DNA of 13,908 nucleotides from Chitinivibrionales bacterium (GTDB lineage Bacteria > Fibrobacterota > Chitinivibrionia > Chitinivibrionales > FEN-1185). The notes below the pieces were generated by a model that searched no databases, was not told where the DNA came from, and was given only the letters and a program-made list of their open reading frames with translations. The stretch is taken from positions 1 to 13,908 of the forward strand of contig JAQUMP010000029.1 in the NCBI GenBank assembly GCA_028718065.1, given 5' to 3'. The position numbers were made by a program, and so were the translations under genes. Below, in pieces: positions 7,195 to 13,908 of the stretch. Within the stretch, counting starts at the first letter, position 1. Each line of letters opens with the position of its first letter.

Positions 7195-7356
7195 AACTCT
7201 GAAAATATCGTATATTTTAATATTGCTCCAGTGCTTATATTAGCTCTTTACCCTGTCTCATAAATTCTTTTAAGGCGTCAACGATTTCCTTTCGTCGACT
7301 GGCAAATTTTAACCTGGTAAGTTTTTGAAATATATCTATACAAAAGGACACACATC

Positions 7357-8343
7357 GTGAAAAATCAAACGGCGGCTACAATCGCGGTACGAGCGCATTT
7401 CAAACAAGCGCCTTTTCTTTCGGCCTTTCTTGCTCTTGCGTTTTTGGTCATGGTTTCCGGTTGCGCCGCAAAAAAAGAAATTGCCGCGGCTCCGCCGCCC
7501 AAGCCGGCGCCTATTTATGTAAAGCCCAGGGTCGCCCTGGTTTTAGGGGGAGGAGCAGCGCGTGGTTTTGCGCATGTGGGTGTTTTACGGGCGCTGGAGC
7601 AGGAAAAAATCCCCATCGATATGATCGTAGGAACCAGCGTCGGCAGCTTGATCGGTGCGATGTATGCCTCCAACCCCAATACCTTTGAACTTGAATGGAC
7701 CGCCTTTAAACTGGAAAAGGACGATATTTTCGATTTTTCGATTTTTTCCTCTACGACGGGTCCGGTCAAGGGAGACAAACTTGAAAGATTTGTTACCGCG
7801 ACAATTCCCGTTCAGAATATCGAACAGTTAAAGCTGCCCTATTATGCCGTAGCCGCCGATCTGAATACGGGTGAACCGGTCATTTTTTCGGCTGGTCCTA
7901 TCTGTAAAGCTGTCCATGCATCATGCTCCATTCCCGGCGTATTCACCCCACTGACGCTGGGTACCAGACAACTTATCGACGGCGGCGTGCTCGGCAATAT
8001 CGCCCCCGAGGTTGCTCGCCAACATGGGGCAAACCTGGTAATCGTTGTTTCCATCGGTAAATCAATCCAGAACAAAGAGACCGGCAATATCATCGCGATA
8101 ACGCTTCAGGCCATTGCGATCATGAGCAGCAGGATAGATGCCTACAAAGCCAAAGATGCCGATGTCCTGATTTCACCGGAAGTCGGTGACGTGGAAACCA
8201 CGGATTTTACCCAGAAAAAACGGTGCATGCAGGCGGGCATAGTGGCCGCCCAGAAGGCGATTCCTGAAATACAACGGCGGTTGGAAGCGTTTAAAACTAT
8301 GCTGGATACCGTGAGTGTGCAGCAGGTTAAGCCAGCGACGTAA
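7357..8343 (+). CDS. Patatin-like phospholipase lipoprotein (RssA/NTE family)
   Basis: A 328-residue patatin-family serine hydrolase. The N-terminus is a lipoprotein signal: basic start, hydrophobic core (about 19-31) and lipobox VSGC with Cys36 as the lipidated residue, followed by Ala, which in diderms favours the outer membrane. A Pro/Ala-rich linker (about 42-57) leads into the catalytic domain. That domain has the oxyanion loop GGGAARG (64-70), the nucleophile elbow GTSVG (92-96, Ser94) and DGG (208-210, Asp208), the complete Ser-Asp dyad. It probably hydrolyses phospholipid or lysophospholipid at the envelope; the real substrate is unknown. The start is GTG with AAAGGA 8 bases upstream. 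The only good promoter lies about 240 bases upstream. It converges with the metal ATPase gene, and no clear terminator separates them. Confidence 0.92.
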   Translation: MKNQTAATIAVRAHFKQAPFLSAFLALAFLVMVSGCAAKKEIAAAPPPKPAPIYVKPRVALVLGGGAARGFAHVGVLRALEQEKIPIDMIVGTSVGSLIGAMYASNPNTFELEWTAFKLEKDDIFDFSIFSSTTGPVKGDKLERFVTATIPVQNIEQLKLPYYAVAADLNTGEPVIFSAGPICKAVHASCSIPGVFTPLTLGTRQLIDGGVLGNIAPEVARQHGANLVIVVSIGKSIQNKETGNIIAITLQAIAIMSSRIDAYKAKDADVLISPEVGDVETTDFTQKKRCMQAGIVAAQKAIPEIQRRLEAFKTMLDTVSVQQVKPAT

Positions 8344-8465
8344 GAGACGTAATTAACCTAATAAGTGACCGTGGCCAACGGCTCATCAACGAATATTTTT
8401 GATTTTTATTATGTACCTTGCCATTAGTCAATGACGCTGATATAATTTTCGTTTGATACCTAAAT

Positions 8466-10427
8466 TTACATTCTAGGTATCCGCATGGCCCTTGTCGAAT
8501 TCAACACGGCCAGCAGCGCCGTCCCCATATCTGCAAACACCGCTTCCCACATGCCGGCAAGACCGCATGCCCCAAATCCGAGGACCAGGGTTTTGATGGT
8601 AAGTGCGAAAAAGATGTTCTGCCATACGATGGTTTTTGTTCGTTTGCCGATGCGAATCGCCTCCGCCGCTTTTGACGGATGATCAGTCATCAGGACAACA
8701 TCCGCGGTTTCTATTGCCGCATCCGAGCCCATGGCGCCCATGGCAATACCGACATCTGCGCTTGCAAGAACGGGTGAGTCGTTAATGCCGTCCCCCACAA
8801 AAGCAACTTTGCCACCGTGTTTTTTTTCCCGGGAAATCTTTTCAAAAAGTCTGACCTTGTCCTCGGGAAGAAGTTGGGCATGGTAAATGTCAAGCCCTAA
8901 CTCATCCGCCACTATTTTGGCGGCGGATTTATTGTCACCGGTCAGCATGGCAATAGTTTGCACGCCCTCTTTTCGGAGCAAAGCGACGGCATTGGCAGAA
9001 TCTTCTTTCAGTTCGTCTCCTATGGTAATGTATCCGGCATATACGCCATCGATAACCACATGAACCACGGTTCCCACGATGTCGCAGGTGTTATGTTCCA
9101 CATTCTCGCGGTGCAGCAATGCATCATTACCGACAACGATAGTGTGAGCGGTTGTTTTTACCTTGACGCCGTATCCGGAAATTTCCTGGTGTTCAAGAAT
9201 CTCTTCCTTGAGATTACTCGGTGATTTGTCCGCCTCCTCCATGATCGATTTTGCTATCGGATGGTTCGAATTGGTCTCGGCAATTGCCGCAAACATGAGT
9301 ATTTGCCGCTTGGAATAACCGTTGCATGCTACGGTTTCCTTTACCTTGAATAACCCTTTGGTGAGTGACCCGGTTTTATCAAAGACAACAGTCTTAATTG
9401 CTGCCAACGCGTCAAGGATATTTGAACCCTTCACGAGTATCCCCCGACGGGATGCACCGCCGATGCCGCCGAAATAGCCAAGTGGAATGGAGATGACCAA
9501 GGCGCACGGGCACGAGATTACGAGCAACACGAGCGCACGGTATATCCAAGTGCTGAATGTCTGCCCAGGGACAAGCAGGGGTGGAAGGACCGCAACAAAC
9601 AAAGAAAGAAAAACAACTGCCGGTGTGTAGTAACATGCAAATATGGTAATAAATTGCTCGGTTTTCGCTTTTTTGGCAGTCGCATTTTCGACGAGATCAA
9701 GAATTTTCGCTATTGATGAATCGGCAAAGGCTTTTGTAACCCTGAGCGTGAGAAGCGCCGTGGTATTTATCTCGCCTGCAAGCAGGACGTCGCCCGGTTT
9801 GACCGTGGCCGGAACCGACTCTCCGGTAAGCGCCGCTTTATTGACTAATGAAGTGCCTTCCTCAACAATTCCATCGAGCGGGACCTTCTCTCCGGCTTTG
9901 ACAACGATCATGTCTCCCGGCCGGATGATTTCAGGGGAGACCTTTTTTAGTCCTGCTTTTGTCTTGATATTTGCATAGTCGGGCCTTATTTCAAGTAACG
10001 CGCGTATGGATTTGCGCGAACGCGCGACTGCCAGATTCTGTAGAAATTCACCGACTTTAAAAAATATCATCACGCCCACGGCCTCGGATATCGCATGAAT
10101 TGCAAATGCCCCGATTGTCGCAATGGCCATGAGAACATTCTCGTCAAAAATGCGGCCTTTTCTGATGGTGCGGAATGCTCCGGTAAGTACATTCCACCCG
10201 GCAAGAAGGTAGGCTGCAAGGGCAACGGGATATTCGCCGATATTCCATGGAATTCGGTGCAGACGATCCTCAAAGAAAAGTTGAACCAAAAAAAGAGCAA
10301 GCGCAACCGATAGTGTCACGATTTCTTTTTTTGGGCTGAATTCCTCCTGGACGGTTTCGGGCTTTTCTTTCCGGGGGGCCGCACAATTTGCGCAATCAAG
10401 GTTGATCGGATCGTATTTCGTTATCAT
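8466..10427 (-). CDS. zntA: P1B-type heavy-metal (Zn/Cd/Pb) efflux ATPase
   Basis: A 653-residue P-type ATPase of the ZntA/CadA group that pumps divalent soft metals out of the cytoplasm. It has the actuator TGES (201-204), the transmembrane metal motif CPC (306-308), the phosphorylation site DKTGS (Asp350), the P1B His-Pro pair (SNHPIA, 388-393), TGD (496-498) and the hinge GDGIND (545-550). The last helices carry TIKT (Lys612) and ADMGT (Asp633), the Lys and Asp typical of the Zn/Cd/Pb class and not of Cu pumps. The N-terminus keeps DCANC (11-15) but the following sequence goes straight into a charged linker, so the ferredoxin-like metal-binding domain is reduced to a short CxxC tail. The phosphorylation motif has Ser where nearly all P-type ATPases have Thr. 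AAAGGA is 6 bases before the ATG; the sensor gene ends 27 bases upstream in the same operon. Confidence 0.95.
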   Translation of the reverse strand: MITKYDPINLDCANCAAPRKEKPETVQEEFSPKKEIVTLSVALALFLVQLFFEDRLHRIPWNIGEYPVALAAYLLAGWNVLTGAFRTIRKGRIFDENVLMAIATIGAFAIHAISEAVGVMIFFKVGEFLQNLAVARSRKSIRALLEIRPDYANIKTKAGLKKVSPEIIRPGDMIVVKAGEKVPLDGIVEEGTSLVNKAALTGESVPATVKPGDVLLAGEINTTALLTLRVTKAFADSSIAKILDLVENATAKKAKTEQFITIFACYYTPAVVFLSLFVAVLPPLLVPGQTFSTWIYRALVLLVISCPCALVISIPLGYFGGIGGASRRGILVKGSNILDALAAIKTVVFDKTGSLTKGLFKVKETVACNGYSKRQILMFAAIAETNSNHPIAKSIMEEADKSPSNLKEEILEHQEISGYGVKVKTTAHTIVVGNDALLHRENVEHNTCDIVGTVVHVVIDGVYAGYITIGDELKEDSANAVALLRKEGVQTIAMLTGDNKSAAKIVADELGLDIYHAQLLPEDKVRLFEKISREKKHGGKVAFVGDGINDSPVLASADVGIAMGAMGSDAAIETADVVLMTDHPSKAAEAIRIGKRTKTIVWQNIFFALTIKTLVLGFGACGLAGMWEAVFADMGTALLAVLNSTRAMRIPRM

Positions 10428-10454
10428 ACATTTTCCTTTGCCTGTACACGGATC

Positions 10455-10823
10455 TTATTCGGCGGCATGCTTTATGCCCAAGCTCAGGATTTTGTTGATA
10501 TGTTCATCGTCCAGCCGGAAATAGATGATTTTGCCCTCCCGACGATGGCGCACAAGTCGAGCCTGTTTTAAAATCCGTAGTTGGTGCGACACCGCAGACT
10601 GCGTCATGTTAAGAAGAGCGCAGATATCGCAGCCGCACATTTCGGCGCTGCTGAGTGCATATAAAATTCCTATCCTGGTACTGTCGCCGAAGACCCTAAA
10701 GAAATCAGCGACATCAAATACGGTTTCGGGTTGCGGCATGCCTCGCCTTACTTTTTCTACAATAGATTTATGAATAACCTTACCGCCGCCGGCGGCAGGA
10801 TGCCGTTCTCGATTTCTTGGCAT
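10455..10823 (-). CDS. ArsR/SmtB-family metal-sensing repressor
   Basis: A 122-residue winged-helix repressor with an ArsR core: FFRVFGDSTRIGILYAL (41-57), the recognition helix region MTQSAVSHQLRILKQARLV (73-91) and the wing HRREGKIIYFRL. The C-terminal helix has Asp106, His108, His119 and Glu122, exactly the DxHx10HxxE spacing of the SmtB alpha5 zinc site. Helix alpha3 has EMCGCDIC with Cys63 and Cys65, like the ELCVCD thiolate motif of CadC/ArsR. With this start there is no N-terminal Cys to complete a CadC-type alpha3N site. It should repress the operon until Zn (or Cd/Pb) binds. I start at ATG 10823 because GGAGGAGG lies 7 bases upstream; an in-frame ATG at 10865 lies inside the operator, at or just after the predicted transcription start. 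The metal ATPase gene follows by 27 bases. Confidence 0.93.
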   Translation of the reverse strand: MPRNRERHPAAGGGKVIHKSIVEKVRRGMPQPETVFDVADFFRVFGDSTRIGILYALSSAEMCGCDICALLNMTQSAVSHQLRILKQARLVRHRREGKIIYFRLDDEHINKILSLGIKHAAE

Positions 10824-10857
10824 ACAAACCCCTCCTCCGAGCACTTGCAATGAATGA

Positions 10858-10873
10858 TTGAACAAGTGTTCAA
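10858..10873 (-). promoter_or_regulatory. ArsR/SmtB-type operator of the metal-efflux operon
   Basis: TTGAACA-AG-TGTTCAA is a perfect 7-base inverted repeat with a 2-base centre. It contains TGAACA-N2-TGTTCA, the core of known SmtB/CzrA-family 12-2-12 operators. It lies 4 bases downstream of the -10 box and covers the predicted transcription start, where a bound repressor would block initiation. Confidence 0.85.
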
Positions 10874-10877
10874 GTGA

Positions 10878-10906
10878 AATATATGAATAAAAGTCCGTAT
10901 GGTCAA
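10878..10906 (-). promoter_or_regulatory. Promoter of the metal-efflux operon
   Basis: On the minus strand TTGACC (10906-10901), 17 bases, TATATT (10883-10878). The predicted start near 10871 lies inside the inverted-repeat operator. The ribosome-binding site and ATG of the repressor follow about 35-50 bases downstream. Confidence 0.8.
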
Positions 10907-11172
10907 GTCATTTTTGCATCGTACGCTCATTTCTAAAATAATGCGTTAACGCGGGGCGGGCTTGCCTGATACGGCGCGCCTTCTTCGGCAAATCCCGGAC
11001 GCTCAATTTAAATCGACGGATTTTAGAACATAAATCCCCGATCCGGCGCCCTGCGGCGCCCGCAAGAAATTAAAATCCATTCACAAATCAACGCCGGACA
11101 TAGTATGATAAGGCAACATGCAATTACCGGGAAGGTAGAAGGCTCAGGGTCGTTTTTATCAAGGAATAATCC
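10907..11172. other. Non-coding region between the metal-efflux promoter and the GT39-like gene
   Basis: About 265 bases between divergent genes. Visible structures are the palindrome GCGTTAACGC (10943-10952), GGATTT (11018-11023) / AAATCC (11032-11037), and a GC-rich hairpin GGCGCC-CTGC-GGCGCC (11045-11060). None is followed by a T-run. A weak promoter for the glycosyltransferase may be TTCACA (11080-11085), 18 bases, TATGAT (11104-11109). AAGGAA (11161-11166) is the ribosome-binding site of the next gene. No RNA gene or convincing small protein was seen. Confidence 0.5.
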
Positions 11173-12723
11173 ATGCCGGCAACCAAAAAGAGCCTGTGGT
11201 TCTGGGGCATTATCGCCCTGGTTCTGAGCATGCAATTTTCGGGTCTTGACTTCGGTCTTCCGCAACAATACCATCCGGACGAATACTTTGTAAACCTCAG
11301 CACGTTTAAGCTGTTTCATGAGCTCCGCGGTTTTCATTTTGAAAAAACATATTATGTGCTCGGCGTGCGCTGGCTCTATTTCGCCGAATTTTGCGGCGCG
11401 GCCTTCGCGGGGCGGCTGTTGGGATATTTTCCTTCGTTCGCGTCGTTCTATCAGGGTTATTTTGCCTCCGGAAATCCCTATGTCGATGCCGCCCCTCCCC
11501 TGTTTTACCTGCTGCCGCGCATAACCTCCTTTCTGTTTTACGCGGGCTGTCTATGGCTTCTGTTCGCAATTGCAAAGAAGTTTACCGGAGGCGCAAAGTT
11601 TTCGCCGTTCCCCAAAATCGTGCTGGCCGCGGCCCTTTTTCTGCCGGCCGGTTTCCTCTACGGGCACTACGGCACGCGCGAATCGGCCATCTGTTTTTTT
11701 ACTCTTCTGCTTATCTACCACGCCTATTTTTATTTTGACCCGCGGCGATTTAAAAGCGTGATAACGGCGGGCGTGCTGCTCGGCATTGCCTTTGGTGTCA
11801 AGGAAAACGGGGTGCTGTTTTATTTTCTGTATCTGTTTTTTCTGCTCGGGGCGTTTAAGGACAAGCGACTGTCGCTTAAGCGCCTGATACTCTGCGCCCT
11901 GGCGCTTGCCGCGGTTATGATTGTTGTTTTTCTGCTTTTAAATCCGCAGCGCCTGATGATTAATAACCTTCAGGAAACGACCCGCCGGTATCTGGCTTCC
12001 TCCACGCCGATAGCGGTGGCGATTTCGAACCCGCACCTTATATATCCGCGCGCCTTCATGCATGAATTTTCGCTTCCGGGCCTGCTCCTTTTACTTGCGG
12101 GAATGACGATCGCCTGGCGCGCGCGGCGCGAGTTGCGTCCCCTTATCGGCGTTATTCTGGGAACATACCTTGTGCTGGACTTTATAAAAGGCAACGGGTT
12201 TGACCGGGCCGACCGTTTTATCATGAACATTTTTTTACCGGTCCTTTTCGTCGGCGCCATCGGGTTGCAGGCGGGCCTTGAAAAAATCAAAAAGGAAAAA
12301 TATTTATGGCTTTTGCCGCTTGTCATTGTGCTGTGCAACGCCTATGAATTGAGTTCCATTTTTCTTGCTTTAAACGGGCATGATACCCGCGATACGGCCC
12401 GGAAATGGATCGCCGCGAACGTGCCAAAAAATTCCGCGGTCGCCCGCGAAACCATCTACACGCCCCTGCTCGATACGCTGCAATACCGCGTTGGGGTAAC
12501 GGCATGGGTCCTGGGAAATTATTCGCTCGATTCCTTGAAAAAACTCGGCATCGAGTATGTCTTTTTCAGCGACAAATATTCATCCGGATGGGTTGACAAC
12601 GAGCGCATTAATAAAAACTATCGGAGTTTTAAGCCCTACGTGATTAAATCGTTCGAAACTAATTTCCATTCGCGCCTGAATGGCTTTCATAGTCCTGCAA
12701 TATGGGTCTGCAAGATACAATAA
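11173..12723 (+). CDS. GT-C glycosyltransferase (GT39/ArnT/PMT-like) with C-terminal soluble domain
   Basis: A 516-residue membrane protein. After the first helix (about 9-22) comes GLDFGLPQQYHPDEYFV with HPDE at 34-37, the acidic loop motif of dolichyl/undecaprenyl-phosphate-sugar transferases of the GT39/GT83-like type. A second loop has YGHYGTRES (163-171), and GVKENG lies at 208-213. About ten further hydrophobic helices follow. From about residue 405 the protein is soluble (DTARKWIAANVPKNSAV onward), the extracytoplasmic tail common in this superfamily. The expected reaction is sugar transfer from a polyprenyl-phosphate donor to a lipid or protein outside the inner membrane; donor and acceptor are unknown. 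AAGGAA is 6 bases before the ATG. The Rh-type gene starts 128 bases downstream without a visible terminator between them, though the functions seem unrelated. Confidence 0.85.
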   Translation: MPATKKSLWFWGIIALVLSMQFSGLDFGLPQQYHPDEYFVNLSTFKLFHELRGFHFEKTYYVLGVRWLYFAEFCGAAFAGRLLGYFPSFASFYQGYFASGNPYVDAAPPLFYLLPRITSFLFYAGCLWLLFAIAKKFTGGAKFSPFPKIVLAAALFLPAGFLYGHYGTRESAICFFTLLLIYHAYFYFDPRRFKSVITAGVLLGIAFGVKENGVLFYFLYLFFLLGAFKDKRLSLKRLILCALALAAVMIVVFLLLNPQRLMINNLQETTRRYLASSTPIAVAISNPHLIYPRAFMHEFSLPGLLLLLAGMTIAWRARRELRPLIGVILGTYLVLDFIKGNGFDRADRFIMNIFLPVLFVGAIGLQAGLEKIKKEKYLWLLPLVIVLCNAYELSSIFLALNGHDTRDTARKWIAANVPKNSAVARETIYTPLLDTLQYRVGVTAWVLGNYSLDSLKKLGIEYVFFSDKYSSGWVDNERINKNYRSFKPYVIKSFETNFHSRLNGFHSPAIWVCKIQ

Positions 12724-12851
12724 CCCTTGTTTAATAATGTTCCCATGGATTTGTTTTTTCCCCTTTCTCGTATCGTATCAAATTCTATTTTATAAACCGT
12801 TTGCATTCAATCCTCTTTTACCCTTACTTACTAAACAAAGGACGGAAAACG

Positions 12852-13908
12852 ATGGCGCTAAACGCAAAAGTCAAGATGTTTTCCTGCGTCGGCATTCTTA
12901 TAACCCCCCTTCTTGTTGCCGCCCAAGCGGCCGCAACCGGCGGATTTACCGATGCGCTTCGCGACGTGCAGCAGTATAACTTTGCAATCCATATTTTGGC
13001 GATGCTCCTGGTCGGCTTCGGGTTTCTGATGGTCTTTGTACAACGCTACGGTTATAGCGCGACCACGGGGACCTATCTGGTCGTGGCCGCCGGCCTGCCC
13101 GTTTATTTTGTTTTGCGCAGCCTGGGTATCTTGACTGCAAGCGCCGTCCCCATGCATAGCATTAAGGGACTTTTGCTGGCCGAATTTGCCGTGGCCTCGG
13201 CGCTGATTTCGACCGGGGCCGTGCTCGGACGCATGCGCCTGCACCAGTATGGGTTGCTGGCGATTATCATGGCGCCGCTTTACATGCTCAATGAATGGAT
13301 GGTGCTGGACGGCGGACTGGGCATAACCCGGGGTTTCGTTGATTCCGCGGGTTCGATCATCATTCACGCCTTTGGCGCCTATTTTGGCCTGGGGCTCGCG
13401 GTTGCATTTACAAACGAGACTCACTTAAAAGAGCAGATCCCCAGCGACGCCACCTCCAACCGCTTTTCCATGATCGGCTCCCTGGTCTTGTGGCTTTTCT
13501 GGCCCAGTTTCTGCAGCGCCGTGGTGCCGCCCGAGCAGGTGGCGGCAACCGCGGTCAATACGATCCTGGCGCTGTGCGGCGCCACGCTCACAACCTATCT
13601 GTTCAGCGCGATATTCAGCAAGGGCAAAGTCATGATCGGTGACATGGCCAATGCGGCCCTGGCCGGCGGCGTGGCCATCGGCGCGACCTGCAATGTCGTC
13701 AACGCGCCGACGGCGCTGGCCATCGGCGCCGTGGCCGGGGCGCTGTGCGTGTTCGGTTATGCGGTGGTCCAGGCAAAAATAAAAAAATTGTTTAACATCG
13801 TGGACACCTGCGGCGTCCATAATCTTCACGGCATGCCGGGACTCTTTGGCGGCCTCGTGGCCGTGCTTGTCATTCCGGGAATTGCCGGGGCCCAGTTGGC
13901 GGGGATCG
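12852..13908 (+). CDS. Rh (Rhesus)-type ammonium transporter, 3' end beyond the window
   Basis: An open frame of 352 codons that runs off the window, so the C-terminus (perhaps 50-80 residues) is missing. It belongs to the Amt/Mep/Rh superfamily and resembles the Rh branch: LVGFGFLMVFVQRYGYS (53-69), ALISTGAVLG (117-126), IIIHAFGAYFGL (169-180), LVLWLFWPSF (211-220), ANAALAGGVAIG (266-277) and DTCGVHNLHGMPG (318-330). The twin pore histidines are His172 and His326, and the conserved Asp is Asp164 in DSAGS. The first about 28 residues look like a cleavable signal peptide ending near AQAA, as in the Rh50 protein of Nitrosomonas. It would conduct NH3/NH4+ across the inner membrane as a trimer. 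AAAGGA lies 9 bases before the ATG. No glnK/PII gene is visible within the window. Confidence 0.9.
   Translation, partial: MALNAKVKMFSCVGILITPLLVAAQAAATGGFTDALRDVQQYNFAIHILAMLLVGFGFLMVFVQRYGYSATTGTYLVVAAGLPVYFVLRSLGILTASAVPMHSIKGLLLAEFAVASALISTGAVLGRMRLHQYGLLAIIMAPLYMLNEWMVLDGGLGITRGFVDSAGSIIIHAFGAYFGLGLAVAFTNETHLKEQIPSDATSNRFSMIGSLVLWLFWPSFCSAVVPPEQVAATAVNTILALCGATLTTYLFSAIFSKGKVMIGDMANAALAGGVAIGATCNVVNAPTALAIGAVAGALCVFGYAVVQAKIKKLFNIVDTCGVHNLHGMPGLFGGLVAVLVIPGIAGAQLAGI

Larger units (their letters stand above)
7047..7356. other. AT-rich non-coding region upstream of the phospholipase gene
   Basis: About 310 bases with no convincing protein gene. It holds a near-consensus promoter (7082-7110), a GC-rich hairpin with a T-run (7160-7194), an AT palindrome AAAATAT-CGT-ATATTTT (7202-7218), and a separated inverted repeat CAGGGTAA (7120-7127) / TTACCCTG (7248-7255). 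It ends with AAAGGA (7343-7348), the ribosome-binding site of the next gene. It is either a long 5' leader of the phospholipase gene or carries a small RNA. Confidence 0.6.

Noticed and set aside
7235..7351. Minus-strand frame of about 38 codons with a plausible helical sequence
   Set aside because: GTG start, no recognisable family, overlaps the leader and RBS of the phospholipase gene; probably chance.
8325..8358. GGTTAA / TTAACC inverted repeat at the end of the phospholipase gene
   Set aside because: The loop is 22 bases and there is no T-run; not a credible intrinsic terminator.
10824..10865. Upstream ATG that would lengthen the ArsR repressor by 14 residues
   Set aside because: That ATG lies inside the operator, at or just after the predicted transcription start, so it would have no room for a ribosome-binding site; the ATG at 10823 has an excellent GGAGGAGG 7 bases away.
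10908..11011. Minus-strand Arg/Lys-rich frame upstream of the metal-efflux promoter
   Set aside because: Only about 33 codons from a TTG, no RBS, and it runs over the promoter of the repressor; no homology recognised.
11045..11060. GGCGCC-CTGC-GGCGCC hairpin as a terminator
   Set aside because: No T-run follows on either strand, and GGCGCC is self-complementary, so the match is partly trivial.
12858..13829. Long minus-strand open frames at 12858-13424 and 13425-13829
   Set aside because: They are antisense to the Rh-type transporter, and their translations are His/Gln/Arg-rich low-complexity shadows of GC-rich codons.

Overview
The window is protein-coding, mixed-GC bacterial DNA with tightly packed genes, clear sigma70-type promoters and Shine-Dalgarno sites. 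A lipoprotein phospholipase whose Cys is followed by Ala (typical of outer-membrane sorting) points to a Gram-negative (diderm) cell. A B12-binding radical SAM protein, two different GT-C membrane glycosyltransferases, an N-terminally shortened RqcH-like protein and an Rh-type (not Amt-type) ammonium channel suggest an uncultured environmental lineage, perhaps PVC or Omnitrophota. That placement is a guess from gene content, not a demonstrated assignment.

Layout, left to right. (1) 18-4026, minus strand: from upstream to downstream, a zinc-ribbon protein, a GT-C glycosyltransferase, an unrecognised 278-residue protein, and a cobalamin-binding-type radical SAM enzyme whose start overlaps the preceding stop (ATGA). 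The last three look like one transcription unit, possibly for an envelope lipid or glycan. A strong promoter (TTGACA-17-TAAAAT) precedes the zinc-ribbon gene, and a second promoter with a perfect hairpin at its predicted start site precedes the glycosyltransferase. (2) 4119-5305, plus strand: an RqcH/NFACT protein lacking the NFACT-N domain, then an initiator tRNA-fMet with its own candidate promoter and a strong intrinsic terminator. (3) 5494-8343, plus strand: an AAA/DUF4143 ATPase, the 3' remnant of a C_GCAxxG_C_C redox gene, a roughly 300-base AT-rich non-coding stretch with a near-consensus promoter and a possible small RNA or attenuated leader, and a patatin-like phospholipase lipoprotein. 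(4) 8466-10906, minus strand: a metal-efflux operon made of an SmtB/ArsR-type sensor and a P1B-type (Zn/Cd/Pb) ATPase, with a readable promoter and a perfect TGAACA-N2-TGTTCA operator. (5) 11173-13908, plus strand: a GT39-like glycosyltransferase, then an Rh-type ammonium transporter cut off by the window edge.

Functionally the best-resolved unit is the metal-efflux operon: the sensor has a complete SmtB-like alpha5 zinc site, and its probable operator lies over the transcription start, so promoter, operator, sensor and pump can all be read directly. The most unusual items are the truncated RqcH-like protein beside a zinc-ribbon gene and the initiator tRNA, the bacterial Rh channel, and the orphan promoter with a terminator-like hairpin at 7082-7194. 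No CRISPR array, insertion sequence or integrase was seen.
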